Positions 9,823 through 17,731 of a stretch of DNA of 64,000 bases are shown here, piece after piece. Each line of letters opens with the position of its first letter. Position 1 is the first letter of the stretch. The stretch comes from DATDPM01 sp963841995 (GTDB taxonomy: Bacteria > Pseudomonadota > Alphaproteobacteria > DATDPM01), in NCBI GenBank assembly GCA_963841995.1, contig CAWJEX010000022.1:27715-91714 (forward strand), given 5' to 3'. The notes beneath the pieces were generated by a model. It ran no database searches. It was given only the letters and a program-made list of their open reading frames with translations, and was not told where the DNA came from. Position numbers and translations under genes: made by a program.

Positions 9823-10480
9823 TCAGAGAGGGCATCCTGAACCAACTTTTCCATTCGCGACCGGAAACGATGGCACTTGTTCCCAAAGTAGCAGTTGTGG
9901 GTTCAATTGTTTTGCCTTCGCGAAGTCCGCGGCAGCGCGAGCCTGCCACCCTTGAGCGCGGATGGCGATGCCTCGCCGAAAAAGGCTACTGCTCGCCGCC
10001 GAGCCAGTTGTACTGGTCGAAGTCCTCCATGGCGCGGTCCTTTTGGCCCTTGAGCATGTAGGCGGTGCCCCGGGCGTAGTAGGCATTGCGGTAATTCGGG
10101 TCGAGCCGGATGACCTCGTCGTAGTCCTGAATGGCGCGGTCGTATTGGACCTCGCCAGCGTAGGCCTTGAAAGCGTAGGCGGCGCCCCGCATGACGAAGG
10201 CTTCGGGGAAATTCGGGTTGAGCCGGATGGCTTGGTCGTAGTCCTGAATGGCGCGGTCATGTTCGCCCTTCAAATGGTAGGCACTGCCCCGGTAGTAGTA
10301 GGCTTGGGCGAGATTTTTCTGCGTCTCCTGGCCCGACCGGATAATCGCCGTGCAGCGGGGGATCGTGACATCGGGATTGGGGTCTAAGCACCTCTGATGA
10401 TCGAGAGTCTGGGCGGCCGCTGCGACGCTGAAGCCGACGATATACATGAGCACGAATAGCGGTGCCCACCTACTGCGCAT
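9823..10480 (-). pseudogene. Exported TPR-repeat protein, frameshifted
   Basis: A secreted tetratricopeptide-repeat protein. It opens with a signal peptide (VLMYIVGFSVAAAAQ) and has TPR units beginning AQAYYYRGSAYHLKGEHDRA and YRNAYYARGTAYMLKGQKDR, joined by AIQDYDQAIRLNPN-type helices. The frame stops after WLGGEQ near 9986. In the +1 frame the next TPR continues (LFRRGIAIRAQGWQARAAAD, AKAKQLNPQL), ending at 9823. One extra base near 10000 explains the break. The domain implies protein-protein contacts in the periplasm; the partner is unknown. Confidence 0.75.
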
Positions 10481-10603
10481 TGCCGGCGCCTCCTCGTTCT
10501 TGTCGGGCCGATTATAGCGGCGTTCAAGGCCGGCTAATATCTGCTCCTGGCACGGCTCGGCCCAAAGAGGGTGGGCAGAGCATGTCGGCTCTGCCCAGGT
10601 ATT

Positions 10604-11239
10604 TCAGACATCGACCTGCTCGGCTATGGCGAGAGCGTCGTCCACCTCGATGCCGAGGTAACGGACAGTGCTCTCGATCTTGGTGTGCCCGAGCAGCAAT
10701 TGTACGGCACGTAGATTGCCAGTGCGGCGGTAGATGAGGGTTGCTTTGGTTCGAGTTAACGAATGCGTCCCGAAAAAATGCGGGTCCAATCCGATGCCTG
10801 CAAGCCATCCAGACACCAGCCGAGCGTACTGCCGTGTCGTCATGCATCGACCGTGGTTGCGGCAACTCGCGAAAAGGTATTCGCCCGGCCTCTTACCCGC
10901 AACCTTGATATAGTCGTCGACCGCTTCTCGGGTCTGTTCGGTCAATTCGAATTTGACCGGATGTCCGGTTTTCTTTTGGCGGACGGATGCGCGACCCATC
11001 GTAATACCTTGGGGAGCTACGTCTTCGACCTTCAGGCTGACGACGTCGCAGCCCCTGAGCTTGCTATCAATGGCCAGGTTGAACATGGCAAGGTCGCGCT
11101 TCTTGCCGTCGACCTGCGGCTTGGTCCGAATGGACCAGACATGCTTGGTTCGCAACGGCGGTTTGGCCCCGACCACCTTTCCCTTATGCCATGGGGTTCG
11201 ACGCACTTCCTGTTGGTTCGTATCGTTTGGTTCCTGCAT
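10604..11239 (-). CDS. Short tyrosine recombinase/integrase with altered catalytic box
   Basis: A 211-residue protein consisting essentially of a tyrosine-recombinase catalytic domain, without the usual N-terminal core-binding domain. Visible are the Arg-I region (NLAIDSKLRGCDVVSLKVED), the histidine box, LLGHTKIESTVRYLG containing the second His and the nucleophile Tyr, and the end EVDDALAIAEQ. The histidine box reads THSLTRTKA. Relatives I remember have H-S-M-R-R there, so the catalytic Arg three residues after His appears to be Thr. A strong GGAGGAACGCC ribosome site precedes the ATG. It stands next to a toxin-antitoxin operon, as on many islands. It may be inactive or use the next Arg. 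Confidence 0.85.
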   Translation of the reverse strand: MQEPNDTNQQEVRRTPWHKGKVVGAKPPLRTKHVWSIRTKPQVDGKKRDLAMFNLAIDSKLRGCDVVSLKVEDVAPQGITMGRASVRQKKTGHPVKFELTEQTREAVDDYIKVAGKRPGEYLFASCRNHGRCMTTRQYARLVSGWLAGIGLDPHFFGTHSLTRTKATLIYRRTGNLRAVQLLLGHTKIESTVRYLGIEVDDALAIAEQVDV

Positions 11240-11526
11240 GGCGTTCCTCCATTGAAGTAGAGGCTGATCACCATGCGCCGTTATTACGTCGCTGATTCAC
11301 ACAGTTAAACAAATCAATCGCTTACTGGAATGGCCCAGGTCACCAGCCTAGGCTTTTGTTCGTGCTGCCGAAGAAATGCGAAGGCAAACCGTCGAAGTCG
11401 GAGCGGACGCGATGGTTTCATCAGCCGCATTTGGTGTGACCTTCACCGTCGCCTTGCCGCCTCGATGAGTCCGAAGAGCTATCGTACCAGAGGTATGCCG
11501 AACTTAATTGGCGGCATTTGGGCCGT

Positions 11527-11576
11527 ATAACCCAATGGGTTATTTTTCTCTAGTATGGAATAACCCATTGGGTTAT
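11527..11576 (+). promoter_or_regulatory. Twin palindromic operators of the toxin-antitoxin operon
   Basis: Two 17-bp palindromes, ATAACCCAATGGGTTAT (11527-11543) and its exact reverse complement (11560-11576), lie 33 bp apart centre to centre, about three helical turns. A TAGTAT box between them could be the -10 element. The toxin ATG follows 8 bp after the second site. This is the layout expected for cooperative autorepression by an XRE-type antitoxin dimer. Confidence 0.85.
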
Positions 11577-11584
11577 ATAGAGCC

Positions 11585-11923
11585 ATGCAAACTGTCGCCG
11601 AGACAGGGTACTTCAGCCGGCGCGCGGCAAAGCGTCTGACGGCTAACGAGCTGCAGGACGTTATTACATCGGTCGCAGCCAATCCACTTTGTGGCGACCT
11701 GATCGAGGAAACCGGCGGCTTACGAAAGGTCCGCTTTGAGGCTGGTGGCAAAGGCAAAAGCGGTGGCGTTCGGATCATCTATTACTGGTTTTCAGACAAT
11801 GCTCCGACCTTCCTTCTGGACGTATTCAAGAAGGGCGAGAAGGACAATCTGAGCAAGGCCGAGCGCAACGAGCTTGCCAGGCTCGCGGAACGACTCAAAG
11901 CAACCTATGGGAGAGCCAAATGA
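11585..11923 (+). CDS. RelE/HigB-superfamily toxin
   Basis: A 112-residue toxin of the RelE/ParE superfamily, of the type usually paired with a HigA/NadS-like antitoxin. Segments that fit are TGYFSRRAAKRLTANELQD, GGLRKVRFEAGGKGKSGGVR and a beta-strand IIYYWFSDNAPTFLLDVFKK followed by the C-terminal helix KAERNELARLAERLK. Members cleave mRNA at the ribosome or act similarly; that is family knowledge. It overlaps the antitoxin start by 4 bases (ATGA). The twin palindromes just upstream imply autoregulation. Confidence 0.88.
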   Translation: MQTVAETGYFSRRAAKRLTANELQDVITSVAANPLCGDLIEETGGLRKVRFEAGGKGKSGGVRIIYYWFSDNAPTFLLDVFKKGEKDNLSKAERNELARLAERLKATYGRAK

Positions 11924-12276
11924 GCAAGAAGGTTTTCGAGGGCCTCAAGGCCAGCATGATCGAGGCGCTCGCATTCGCCGAGGGCGACAAGACGAAGGCC
12001 AAGGTGCATCAGGTAGAGGTACCGCTGGTCGATGTCAAAGTGGCCCGCCGGAAACTCCAGATGAGCCAGGACGAGTTTGCTACCGTCCTGTGCATTCCCG
12101 TTTCGACGCTTCGCAAATGGGAACAGGGACAACGGCGTCCCGATGCCGCTACGCGCCTATTACTTCAGGTCATCGTGCATGAGCCGCGAGCCGTGGAGAA
12201 GACGCTCGCTTCTCTGGTGCGCGAAGCGTTGTCCCAGACACCGCAAGTTTTAGCCGGGAAGGCGCGGGAGGCATGA
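11920..12276 (+). CDS. HigA/NadS-like XRE-family antitoxin
   Basis: A 118-residue antitoxin and repressor. The N-terminal half is polar. An HTH_XRE domain (about residues 45-85) includes VARRKLQMSQDEFATVL and STLRKWEQGQRRPDAATRLL, with the recognition-helix pattern of HigA/NadS proteins. Translationally coupled to the toxin by a 4-base overlap. It presumably neutralises the toxin and binds the two palindromes upstream. Confidence 0.9.
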   Translation: MSKKVFEGLKASMIEALAFAEGDKTKAKVHQVEVPLVDVKVARRKLQMSQDEFATVLCIPVSTLRKWEQGQRRPDAATRLLLQVIVHEPRAVEKTLASLVREALSQTPQVLAGKAREA

Positions 12277-12277
12277 C

Positions 12278-12472
12278 ATGACACCGAAGGATCGGCCACA
12301 GGCCGCGAAGGATACATCACCGAGCGAAGCTGATATGGCGCGCCTCATCCTTGGCCTACCGGAAGAGATGCCGGAGAGCGGGCTCGCGCATCGCAATTGT
12401 GGGGTCCGGGATGGGGAATTTCTTCGACGGTGGCGGAAGCACATCAACGATAAGTCGAAGCAGAAGGGCTGA
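12278..12472 (+). CDS. Small hypothetical protein downstream of the antitoxin
   Basis: A 64-residue basic protein starting 1 bp after the antitoxin stop, thus the third gene of the operon. It contains SEADMARLILGLPEEMPESG and a Lys/Arg-rich end (RRWRKHINDKSKQKG). No family recognised. The tight spacing argues that it is translated, though a chance frame cannot be excluded. Confidence 0.45.
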   Translation: MTPKDRPQAAKDTSPSEADMARLILGLPEEMPESGLAHRNCGVRDGEFLRRWRKHINDKSKQKG

Positions 12473-12529
12473 AAAAAATAATAACCCTTCTCCTTTTGAT
12501 AGTCGGCTTAGCAGCCTAGCCTGATCGCG

Positions 12530-12841
12530 TCAGGTGCGTCTGGTTTCGAGGAAGCCCCAGAAATGCCCAGCATACTCCTTGAACCCTTTGGTCCCGAGCA
12601 CCTGCCCTCCCACCTCGACGCCCTTGCGATAATACTCCAACGCCTCCTCAACCGATTTGGCCTCTTCTTCTGCGAGCAGAACATAGGCCTCGGCGCGAGC
12701 GGCGAAATTGCGAGCGCCTTGTGGGCGAGAGGGACGCGCGCGCGGGCTGGTCTGATCCCATGCGTCGTACATGACCTCCTGTGCTTTGGCTGTCGTATCG
12801 TTGGCTCGGCGCCCGCCAATCGCCGACATGAAACCTTCCAT
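12530..12841 (-). pseudogene. N-terminal fragment of a TPR-like protein, twice frameshifted
   Basis: The frame from 12841 (MEGFMSAIGG) carries KAQEVMYDAWDQTSPRA. A +1 change then leads to VPLAHKALAISPL in a second frame, and a -1 change about 45 bp later returns to AEAYVLLAEEEAKSVEEALE and GFKEYAGHFWGFLETR. Joined, this is the N-terminal part of a conserved TPR-like protein I recall from many proteobacteria (ALAISPLCA-AYVLLAEEE pattern). The C-terminal two thirds are missing: the frame stops after ETRRT. The fragment is divergent to chrA, which starts 46 bp away. Confidence 0.6.
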
Positions 12842-12887
12842 GGCGCGCCGATCGGGATTATATGGGCAATGAAAATGGAAAGACCTG

Positions 12888-14117
12888 ATGACCATCGCCG
12901 CGCACTCTGCCGAGGCTAAAGGCCAGCAGATCGGTTCGCCTCTTGAAGTTCTGCTTGCCTTCCTCAAACTAGGCGTCACCTGTTTCGGCGGGCCGATCGC
13001 TCACATCGGATATTTCCGCGAAGAGTTCGTCGTGCGTCGGCGCTGGCTCGACGAGTTGGCCTATGCCGATCTCGTGGCCTTGTGCCAGTTTCTGCCCGGC
13101 CCGGCCAGCAGCCAAGTCGGATTTTCCATCGGCCTCATGCGGGCCGGCTATCGCGGCGGTCTCGCGGCGTGGACCGGCTTTACCCTTCCTTCCGCCATCG
13201 CCCTCGTGCTCTTCGCCTACGGCGCGAGCGCACTTGGCGGCCCGACCGGCATCGGGCTGCTTCATGGCCTCAAGCTCGTCGCCGTGGCGATCGTCGCGCA
13301 GGCCGTTTGGGGCATGGCGCGCACCCTATGCCCCGACCGGGAGCGGGCTTCCATCGCCGTCGTCGCGGCGCTGATCATTCTGTTCAGCACCTCCTCGGTG
13401 GCGCAAATCGCGGCGATCTCCTTGGGCGGCATCGCGGGACTGTGGCTCCGCAGCGCCGCACCGCCAACATCGGCGGAACATATTGCAGTGCCGGTCTCGC
13501 GCACCGTGGGGCTCGTGGCGCTGACTGCCTTCTTTCTCCTGCTCGCTGGCCTTCCGGTTCTGCGTGGCCTCGGGATATCGCAGAGCATAGCTCTCTTCGA
13601 AGCCTTCTACCGCTCGGGCGCGCTGGTTTTCGGCGGCGGTCATGTGGTGCTGCCCTTGCTGCGCGAGGCGTTTGTGACGCCCGGCTGGGTGAACGACGAC
13701 ACTTTCCTCGCTGGGTATGGCGCCGCACAAGCGGTTCCCGGCCCGCTCTTCACGTTCGCCGCCTATCTTGGCGCCGTCGTCAGCCCATCACCGCACGGAT
13801 TGGTGGGCGCTGCGCTGGGTGTCACCGCCATTTTTCTCCCCGGCATGCTGATCCTCATCGGCATGTTGCCCTTCTGGGAAACATTCCGGAAGCGTGCCAA
13901 GGCTCAGGCGATGATGCGCGGTGTCAACGCGGCGGTCGTCGGCCTGCTCGGCGCAGCGCTCTACAATCCGATTTGGACGAGTTCGGTCAAAGCGCCGGGG
14001 GATCTTGGAATCGCGCTTATCGGCTTTGTCCTCCTGACCGTGTGGCGCGCCCCGCCACTGGTCATCGTCATCATAAGCGCGATCGGCGGAATTGCGCTTG
14101 CGCAGGTCACGTCATGA
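12888..14117 (+). CDS. chrA: Chromate transporter ChrA
   Basis: A two-domain CHR-family membrane transporter, 409 residues, the usual length of the long type that exports chromate using the proton-motive force. Each half begins with the CHR signature: FLKLGVTCFGGPIAHIGYF (residues about 25-43) and SGALVFGGGHVVLPLLREAF (about 245-264). Between lie PGP boxes (CQFLPGPASSQ; AQAVPGPLFTFAAYLG), and about ten to twelve hydrophobic helices run throughout. No chrB regulator is adjacent. It lies between a toxin-antitoxin operon and an R1 repeat, which fits an accessory resistance gene. Confidence 0.93.
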   Translation: MTIAAHSAEAKGQQIGSPLEVLLAFLKLGVTCFGGPIAHIGYFREEFVVRRRWLDELAYADLVALCQFLPGPASSQVGFSIGLMRAGYRGGLAAWTGFTLPSAIALVLFAYGASALGGPTGIGLLHGLKLVAVAIVAQAVWGMARTLCPDRERASIAVVAALIILFSTSSVAQIAAISLGGIAGLWLRSAAPPTSAEHIAVPVSRTVGLVALTAFFLLLAGLPVLRGLGISQSIALFEAFYRSGALVFGGGHVVLPLLREAFVTPGWVNDDTFLAGYGAAQAVPGPLFTFAAYLGAVVSPSPHGLVGAALGVTAIFLPGMLILIGMLPFWETFRKRAKAQAMMRGVNAAVVGLLGAALYNPIWTSSVKAPGDLGIALIGFVLLTVWRAPPLVIVIISAIGGIALAQVTS

Positions 14118-14221
14118 CGGGATCAGAAGTCGTCCGTAGCCAAGGCACCGCCCCGACGCTATTCGCAACGTGGTGAACCACCTCGAGGACAACTGCTCGC
14201 CCCAATCTCTGTTTTCGAGAA

Positions 14222-14358
14222 GCTGGTGGTATCCAGGATTTCGAGGTGGGACAAAATCGCGTCGTAACTGATTGAAAAATTTGGCGCGAAAAAAGAGTTT
14301 GGTGCCCATGGGCGGGATTCTTCAAGTTATAAAAATCAATGACTTACAAAAAAGTGCG
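14222..14358 (+). repeat. R1 dispersed repeat, copy A (right end missing)
   Basis: Begins GGTGGTATCCAGGATTTCG, continues through GTGGGACAAAATCGCGTCG and TTGGTGCCCATGGGCGGGA, and ends in TTACAAAAAAGTG, where the match to other copies stops. The right-hand GTGTCCCACC half of the hairpin is absent. Confidence 0.85.
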
Positions 14359-14519
14359 GCTCATCGCCTACTTAGCTACATCCCCTACGCATTGGAACAG
14401 GGAATTTTTCCGACGTATCAGGGAACGTTTTGACGGGATCTGGGAATACATCGAACCGATCAGGGACCACTCTGCCTCAACCAACTTGGACGAGGTATTC
14501 GGTAGGACAGCTGATCCGC

Positions 14520-14999
14520 CTACCCCATTGCTGTGCTGCGGGTCAAAGGCGGAAGCTGTACGATCTTTGCCCAATAGTTCTCGATCACCCCGACCATCTT
14601 CACCAACTTGTCGAAGGTTCCCGGCTTGGTGATGAACGAGTTCGCCCCCAGGTCGTACGTGCGAAGGATGTCCCCCTCGGTATTCATGTCGGCCAGGATC
14701 ACGACTGGGATTCGCCGCAGCTCCGGGTTCCGCTTGATCTCAGCAAGCGCCTCGCGGCCGTCCTTCTTCGGCATATTGAGGTCGAGGAGAATCAGAGCAG
14801 GGTAGGGCTTTCCGATTAGTCCCGCGAATCTTCCGCGGCGGTGCAGATAATCCAGAAGTTGTTCGCCGTCCTCAACGAACTGCAGCTCGTTGCCGAGGCG
14901 TCCCTTCTCGAAGGCCTCTTTGAGCATCATGCGGTCGTCGGCATCGTCCTCGGCTACGAGGATCGTGATGGGCCTGCCGGCTGAGTCCATTGAGGCCAT
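14520..14999 (-). CDS. Single-domain response regulator (Rcp1-like receiver)
   Basis: A 159-residue stand-alone receiver domain of the type encoded next to phytochrome-like or other histidine kinases. It shows the acidic pair VAEDDADD near residue 16, the phospho-acceptor in LILLDLNMPKKDG (about Asp71), and the conserved Lys in SFITKPGTFD. The strand that normally carries the switch Thr/Ser reads VVILADMNTEGD, so that residue is Ala or Asp, which would be expected to alter signalling. A close paralogue is at 39860-40333, where the residue is Thr. Upstream on the same strand is a short relic that looks like the end of a histidine kinase. Confidence 0.88.
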   Translation of the reverse strand: MASMDSAGRPITILVAEDDADDRMMLKEAFEKGRLGNELQFVEDGEQLLDYLHRRGRFAGLIGKPYPALILLDLNMPKKDGREALAEIKRNPELRRIPVVILADMNTEGDILRTYDLGANSFITKPGTFDKLVKMVGVIENYWAKIVQLPPLTRSTAMG

Positions 15000-15768
15000 T
15001 CCTTTTTAGTGTGCCGAGTTGGGAGCGAGACGAGGAAGGTCGAGCCTTCGCGCGACACCCATCGCCACTCCCTGTTCCAAAGTCGAAATGACGCGCAGGC
15101 GCTTTCGCAGGCGTCGCCACGACTCGAATTGACCGTCGCGAGAATAGTGCCCCTGGGCTTCGCCCCTGGCACGTTTAAGATGTTATCGGGCCGTAGTTAA
15201 TGTCCGATAAACGCGCTGGGCCGGTTGCCCCGCCCCTTCCCTCCGATCGAGGTCGCATCCTGGCGTCGGAGTGACGGGATAAGGTGGCGGAGAATCATAA
15301 AGAGAATGCCCCCATGTTCTGCTGGTCCATATATAAAAACCGGCTGCCGGTAAGGGACCGGCTCAAGAGAGCCTCGGATCAACATTCAGGCGCGACCACA
15401 TTTCGTGACGTAGATGCCAGTACTGAATGTCATGCAAAGTTAATACATTTTTAACCATACTTTCCTTATGATTATCCTGCACTTTTTAGTCATCTGAAGC
15501 TTTGCCGCTTTTTCTTTTTGGTGGAGTGTGTTTTCAATGTTCACTCGCTATCACAGCACCTTGGAAATCAGGGTAAGACCGCCGCGCCGGCGGCGCGGAT
15601 GGTCTGCAACCTGGATCCCTGCGCGGCCGGACCGCATTGTTGTGACGTTGCCAACACTCGATCGGGATCCAGTATCCCGACTAAAAACCTGATCCCGACC
15701 GTCCCAGAATCGGGTTTTCGCTGGAGACAGGGAATGCGTGAGCGACATATTTTTTGGGAGAACAGCCG
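15000..15768. other. Gene-poor stretch with a possible histidine-kinase end relic
   Basis: No intact gene in about 770 bp. On the minus strand at about 15020-15085 one frame reads WVSREGSTFLVSLP, like the last strand of a histidine-kinase ATPase domain, placed where a kinase partner of the receiver would end. This is a weak, short resemblance. The stretch 15430-15500 is AT-rich and may hold promoter sequence for the phasin-like gene. Confidence 0.3.
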
Positions 15769-16281
15769 ATGACCGCGACAAAAACCCCCATCGAAACTGA
15801 TCTTTTCGCCAAATTCGCTGAGAGCTTGGCATTACCCGAGACCTTGGCCCGCCAAACCCACGACATGCTCAAGTCTCACACCGAGATGCTAAACGGCATC
15901 GAGGAGATCGCCCACGGATGGTTTCAACTCCGGCGCGATGCCAATAAATCGGCGATCCGGGCGGCGGAACGCATGTTTTCGTCCAGTGACGTAAGCGAGA
16001 TGCTGGTCGCCTATTGCGACTGGCTGGGCGGCGCCATTCGCCGTTTCACGGACAGCGCCACAGAATTGAACGAGAAGGCGCTTGCCGTCACGGCCTCGGC
16101 CAGCAAGGCCGGGACCAACGGCGCATCTGCGGCCAACTCCGAGGCCCAACCCGTCAAGCCGATGTCGAACCCCAATGCCAATGCGGCGCAAAAGGTCGAG
16201 CCGAAGCCAGCGGTCCAGGCGGCACCAAAACCGATCAGCATCGCCCGCCCGACCGAACAGAAGCGGCGCGTAGCCGGCTGA
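15769..16281 (+). CDS. Phasin-like protein
   Basis: A 170-residue soluble protein. The first 110 residues are amphipathic helices (LFAKFAESLALPETLARQTH; GIEEIAHGWFQLRRDANKSA; DWLGGAIRRFTDSATELNEK), resembling phasins that coat polyhydroxyalkanoate granules. The remainder is a flexible Ala/Pro/Lys-rich tail. An ATG at 15754 is in frame, but the one at 15769 gives the more typical start MTATKTP. No PHA synthesis gene is nearby, so the assignment rests on composition and helix pattern only. Confidence 0.55.
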   Translation: MTATKTPIETDLFAKFAESLALPETLARQTHDMLKSHTEMLNGIEEIAHGWFQLRRDANKSAIRAAERMFSSSDVSEMLVAYCDWLGGAIRRFTDSATELNEKALAVTASASKAGTNGASAANSEAQPVKPMSNPNANAAQKVEPKPAVQAAPKPISIARPTEQKRRVAG

Positions 16282-16771
16282 CGCGGTCAGAGTATCTTTC
16301 ATCGAATGCGGGTAGGCGCGCATGATGTGCCCGCCGCGCCTGTGCGGATCGTGACCTTTTCGCCTCGGCCGCAGCGTTTCTTGTCGTCGCGCCGTGTCCC
16401 TTCCGAAAACCTCATCCAGTAAGGTCAGGGTAGGGTTCGGTAGGGACGGGGAAATTTTTCGACGTATCGGCGAGCATTCTGCCAAAACGAGTCTCGATGA
16501 ACTTTTCGATAGGCACAGAGAGCATGACGTGCGGACGAAACGACGCGGGTAGTGCGCCTCGATGATGGGAAAACCATTCTCCCGAGGTCGGACGATTCCC
16601 AAATTGGCTGCTTCTCGGCCCTTGGGGAGGTCAGCATCTTCAAACTGCCTTGTCCGTAAGGCTGAAATTGGCACATCATTCCAAGGAATTCCTAGTCATC
16701 CGGGGAATGTCGGCTAAGTCGAGATCGGAATTTAGATGCGCGCAAGGCGCGGGCGGCCTCTGCGAGGAGCG
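16282..16771. other. Gene-free stretch with a fragment shared with 14.4 kb
   Basis: No convincing gene. The segment around 16440-16520 (plus strand GAAATTTTTCGACGTATCG; translated IFRRIGEHSAKTSLDELFDR) resembles 14400-14500 (FFRRIRERF then SASTNLDEVFGR), so both may be scraps of one gene family. The last 90 bases are also conserved upstream of the PAS gene paralogue at 53.3 kb. Confidence 0.4.
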
Positions 16772-17230
16772 ATGACAGAAGAAACAAATCCCATGGAGCG
16801 CCGTTTAGTGATTCGGCTGCTGAAATATTGGCGAAGCCTCTCCGACGGCGAAAGATTACCCGCGCAAAGCAATATTGACCCTCATGCGATTCCCGATATG
16901 TGGCCGAATTGCGCGGTGCTCTACGTCGCCGGAAAGGAAATCGATCCCGAGTTCAGCTATGTGGGCACGGCACTGTCGCAGGCCGCCGGCATCGAATTGG
17001 CGGGGCGCAAGCTTTCGCAGACGCCGGCCGATACGCTCGTCTCCAACGGCTTTTCTTATTTCGGTCAGGTTCTCGTGAAAAAAGTACCGATTACATTTGG
17101 CGGCGAATTCGTGAGTCCCCGCGGCCTGAAAGTTCTTTATCGCAGCATCATCATGCCGCTGGCGAATGACGGGGAGCGTATCAACGGGCTGCTGGGCGCT
17201 GCGAATTGCCGTGAGGTCACTCAAGACTAG
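16772..17230 (+). CDS. PAS_5-family PAS-domain protein, copy 1
   Basis: A 152-residue protein made of one PAS-like domain of the PAS_5 type, common in alphaproteobacteria as a stand-alone protein of unknown role. Segments: RRLVIRLLKYWRSLSDGERL, IPDMWPNCAVLYVAG, FSYVGTALSQAAGIELAGR and FGGEFVSPRGLKVLYRSIIM. A GCGAGGAGCG ribosome site precedes the ATG at 16772; an in-frame ATG at 16736 lacks one. A near-identical paralogue lies at 53292-53750, and the upstream sequence is also conserved. The 3' end abuts an IS5-type transposase scrap on the other strand. Confidence 0.85.
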   Translation: MTEETNPMERRLVIRLLKYWRSLSDGERLPAQSNIDPHAIPDMWPNCAVLYVAGKEIDPEFSYVGTALSQAAGIELAGRKLSQTPADTLVSNGFSYFGQVLVKKVPITFGGEFVSPRGLKVLYRSIIMPLANDGERINGLLGAANCREVTQD

Positions 17231-17330
17231 GCAGCGGACTCATAAGCGCGGAGCCACAGGCGGATGGCAGCCAGCTTGACCATAGCCGAGAAATTGGCGG
17301 CGGATTTTTCGAAGCGAGTGGCCATGTGGC
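17227..17330 (-). pseudogene. IS5-family transposase C-terminal relic
   Basis: The minus strand reads HMATRFEKSAANFSAMVKLA then AIRLWLRAYESAA and a stop overlapping the PAS gene stop. This is the standard C-terminus of IS5-family (IS427-like) transposases (RHVATRYDK-ANYLAFVKLASIRIWLR pattern, from memory). The rest of the element is missing. Confidence 0.75.
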
Positions 17331-17440
17331 TTACCCATCAGTCTCCGCATATTTGGCTTTCGTCGGTCGGTCGACTCGCCTCGTAAATTCGTTACAACGT
17401 TAGGGCAGATTTCATTCACTTGGAACTGCCACTTCCGGGC

Positions 17441-17631
17441 GGGTGGTGGTATCCAGGATTTCGAGGTGGAACAAAATCGCGTCGTAACTGATAAAAAAGC
17501 TTTGGCTTGGAAAAAAGTTTGGTGCCCAGGGGCGGGATTTAACAAGTTTGGTGAATCAATAGGTTAGAAAAAAAGTGGGACACAAAAACTTCCCGTAGCT
17601 TTCTAAGGTTTTCGCCGAAGGTGTCCCACCG
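17441..17631 (+). repeat. R1 dispersed repeat, copy B
   Basis: A full-length copy: GGTGGTATCCAGGATTTCG at the left, TTTGGTGCCCAGGGGCGGGA in the middle, and a right hairpin formed by GTGGGACAC (17575-17583) and GTGTCCCACC (17621-17630). The plus-strand flank up to about 17688 also matches inverted copy H at 7.9 kb. It bounds the nitric-oxide module on its left. Confidence 0.88.
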
Positions 17632-17731
17632 ATTTCATCACTAGACAGCTAATCTCGGTGCCTTTGGAACCGGCAGCAGACCATGGGCCATTCCAAACCC
17701 ATTCTCCCCCGTAATCCGCCCGGCCTCACGG

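Noticed and set aside
11527..11576. Recombination (att) site of the nearby integrase
   Set aside because: The palindromes sit exactly at the toxin-antitoxin promoter and are better explained as operators; no tRNA gene or duplicate core was found.
13082..14176. Long plus-strand open frame overlapping chrA
   Set aside because: It is Arg/His-rich shadow coding of the chrA gene, with no family motif.
16655..16700. Sigma-54 promoter upstream of the PAS genes
   Set aside because: TGGCAC is present in both copies, but the -12 box reads TTCC or CCC instead of TTGC.
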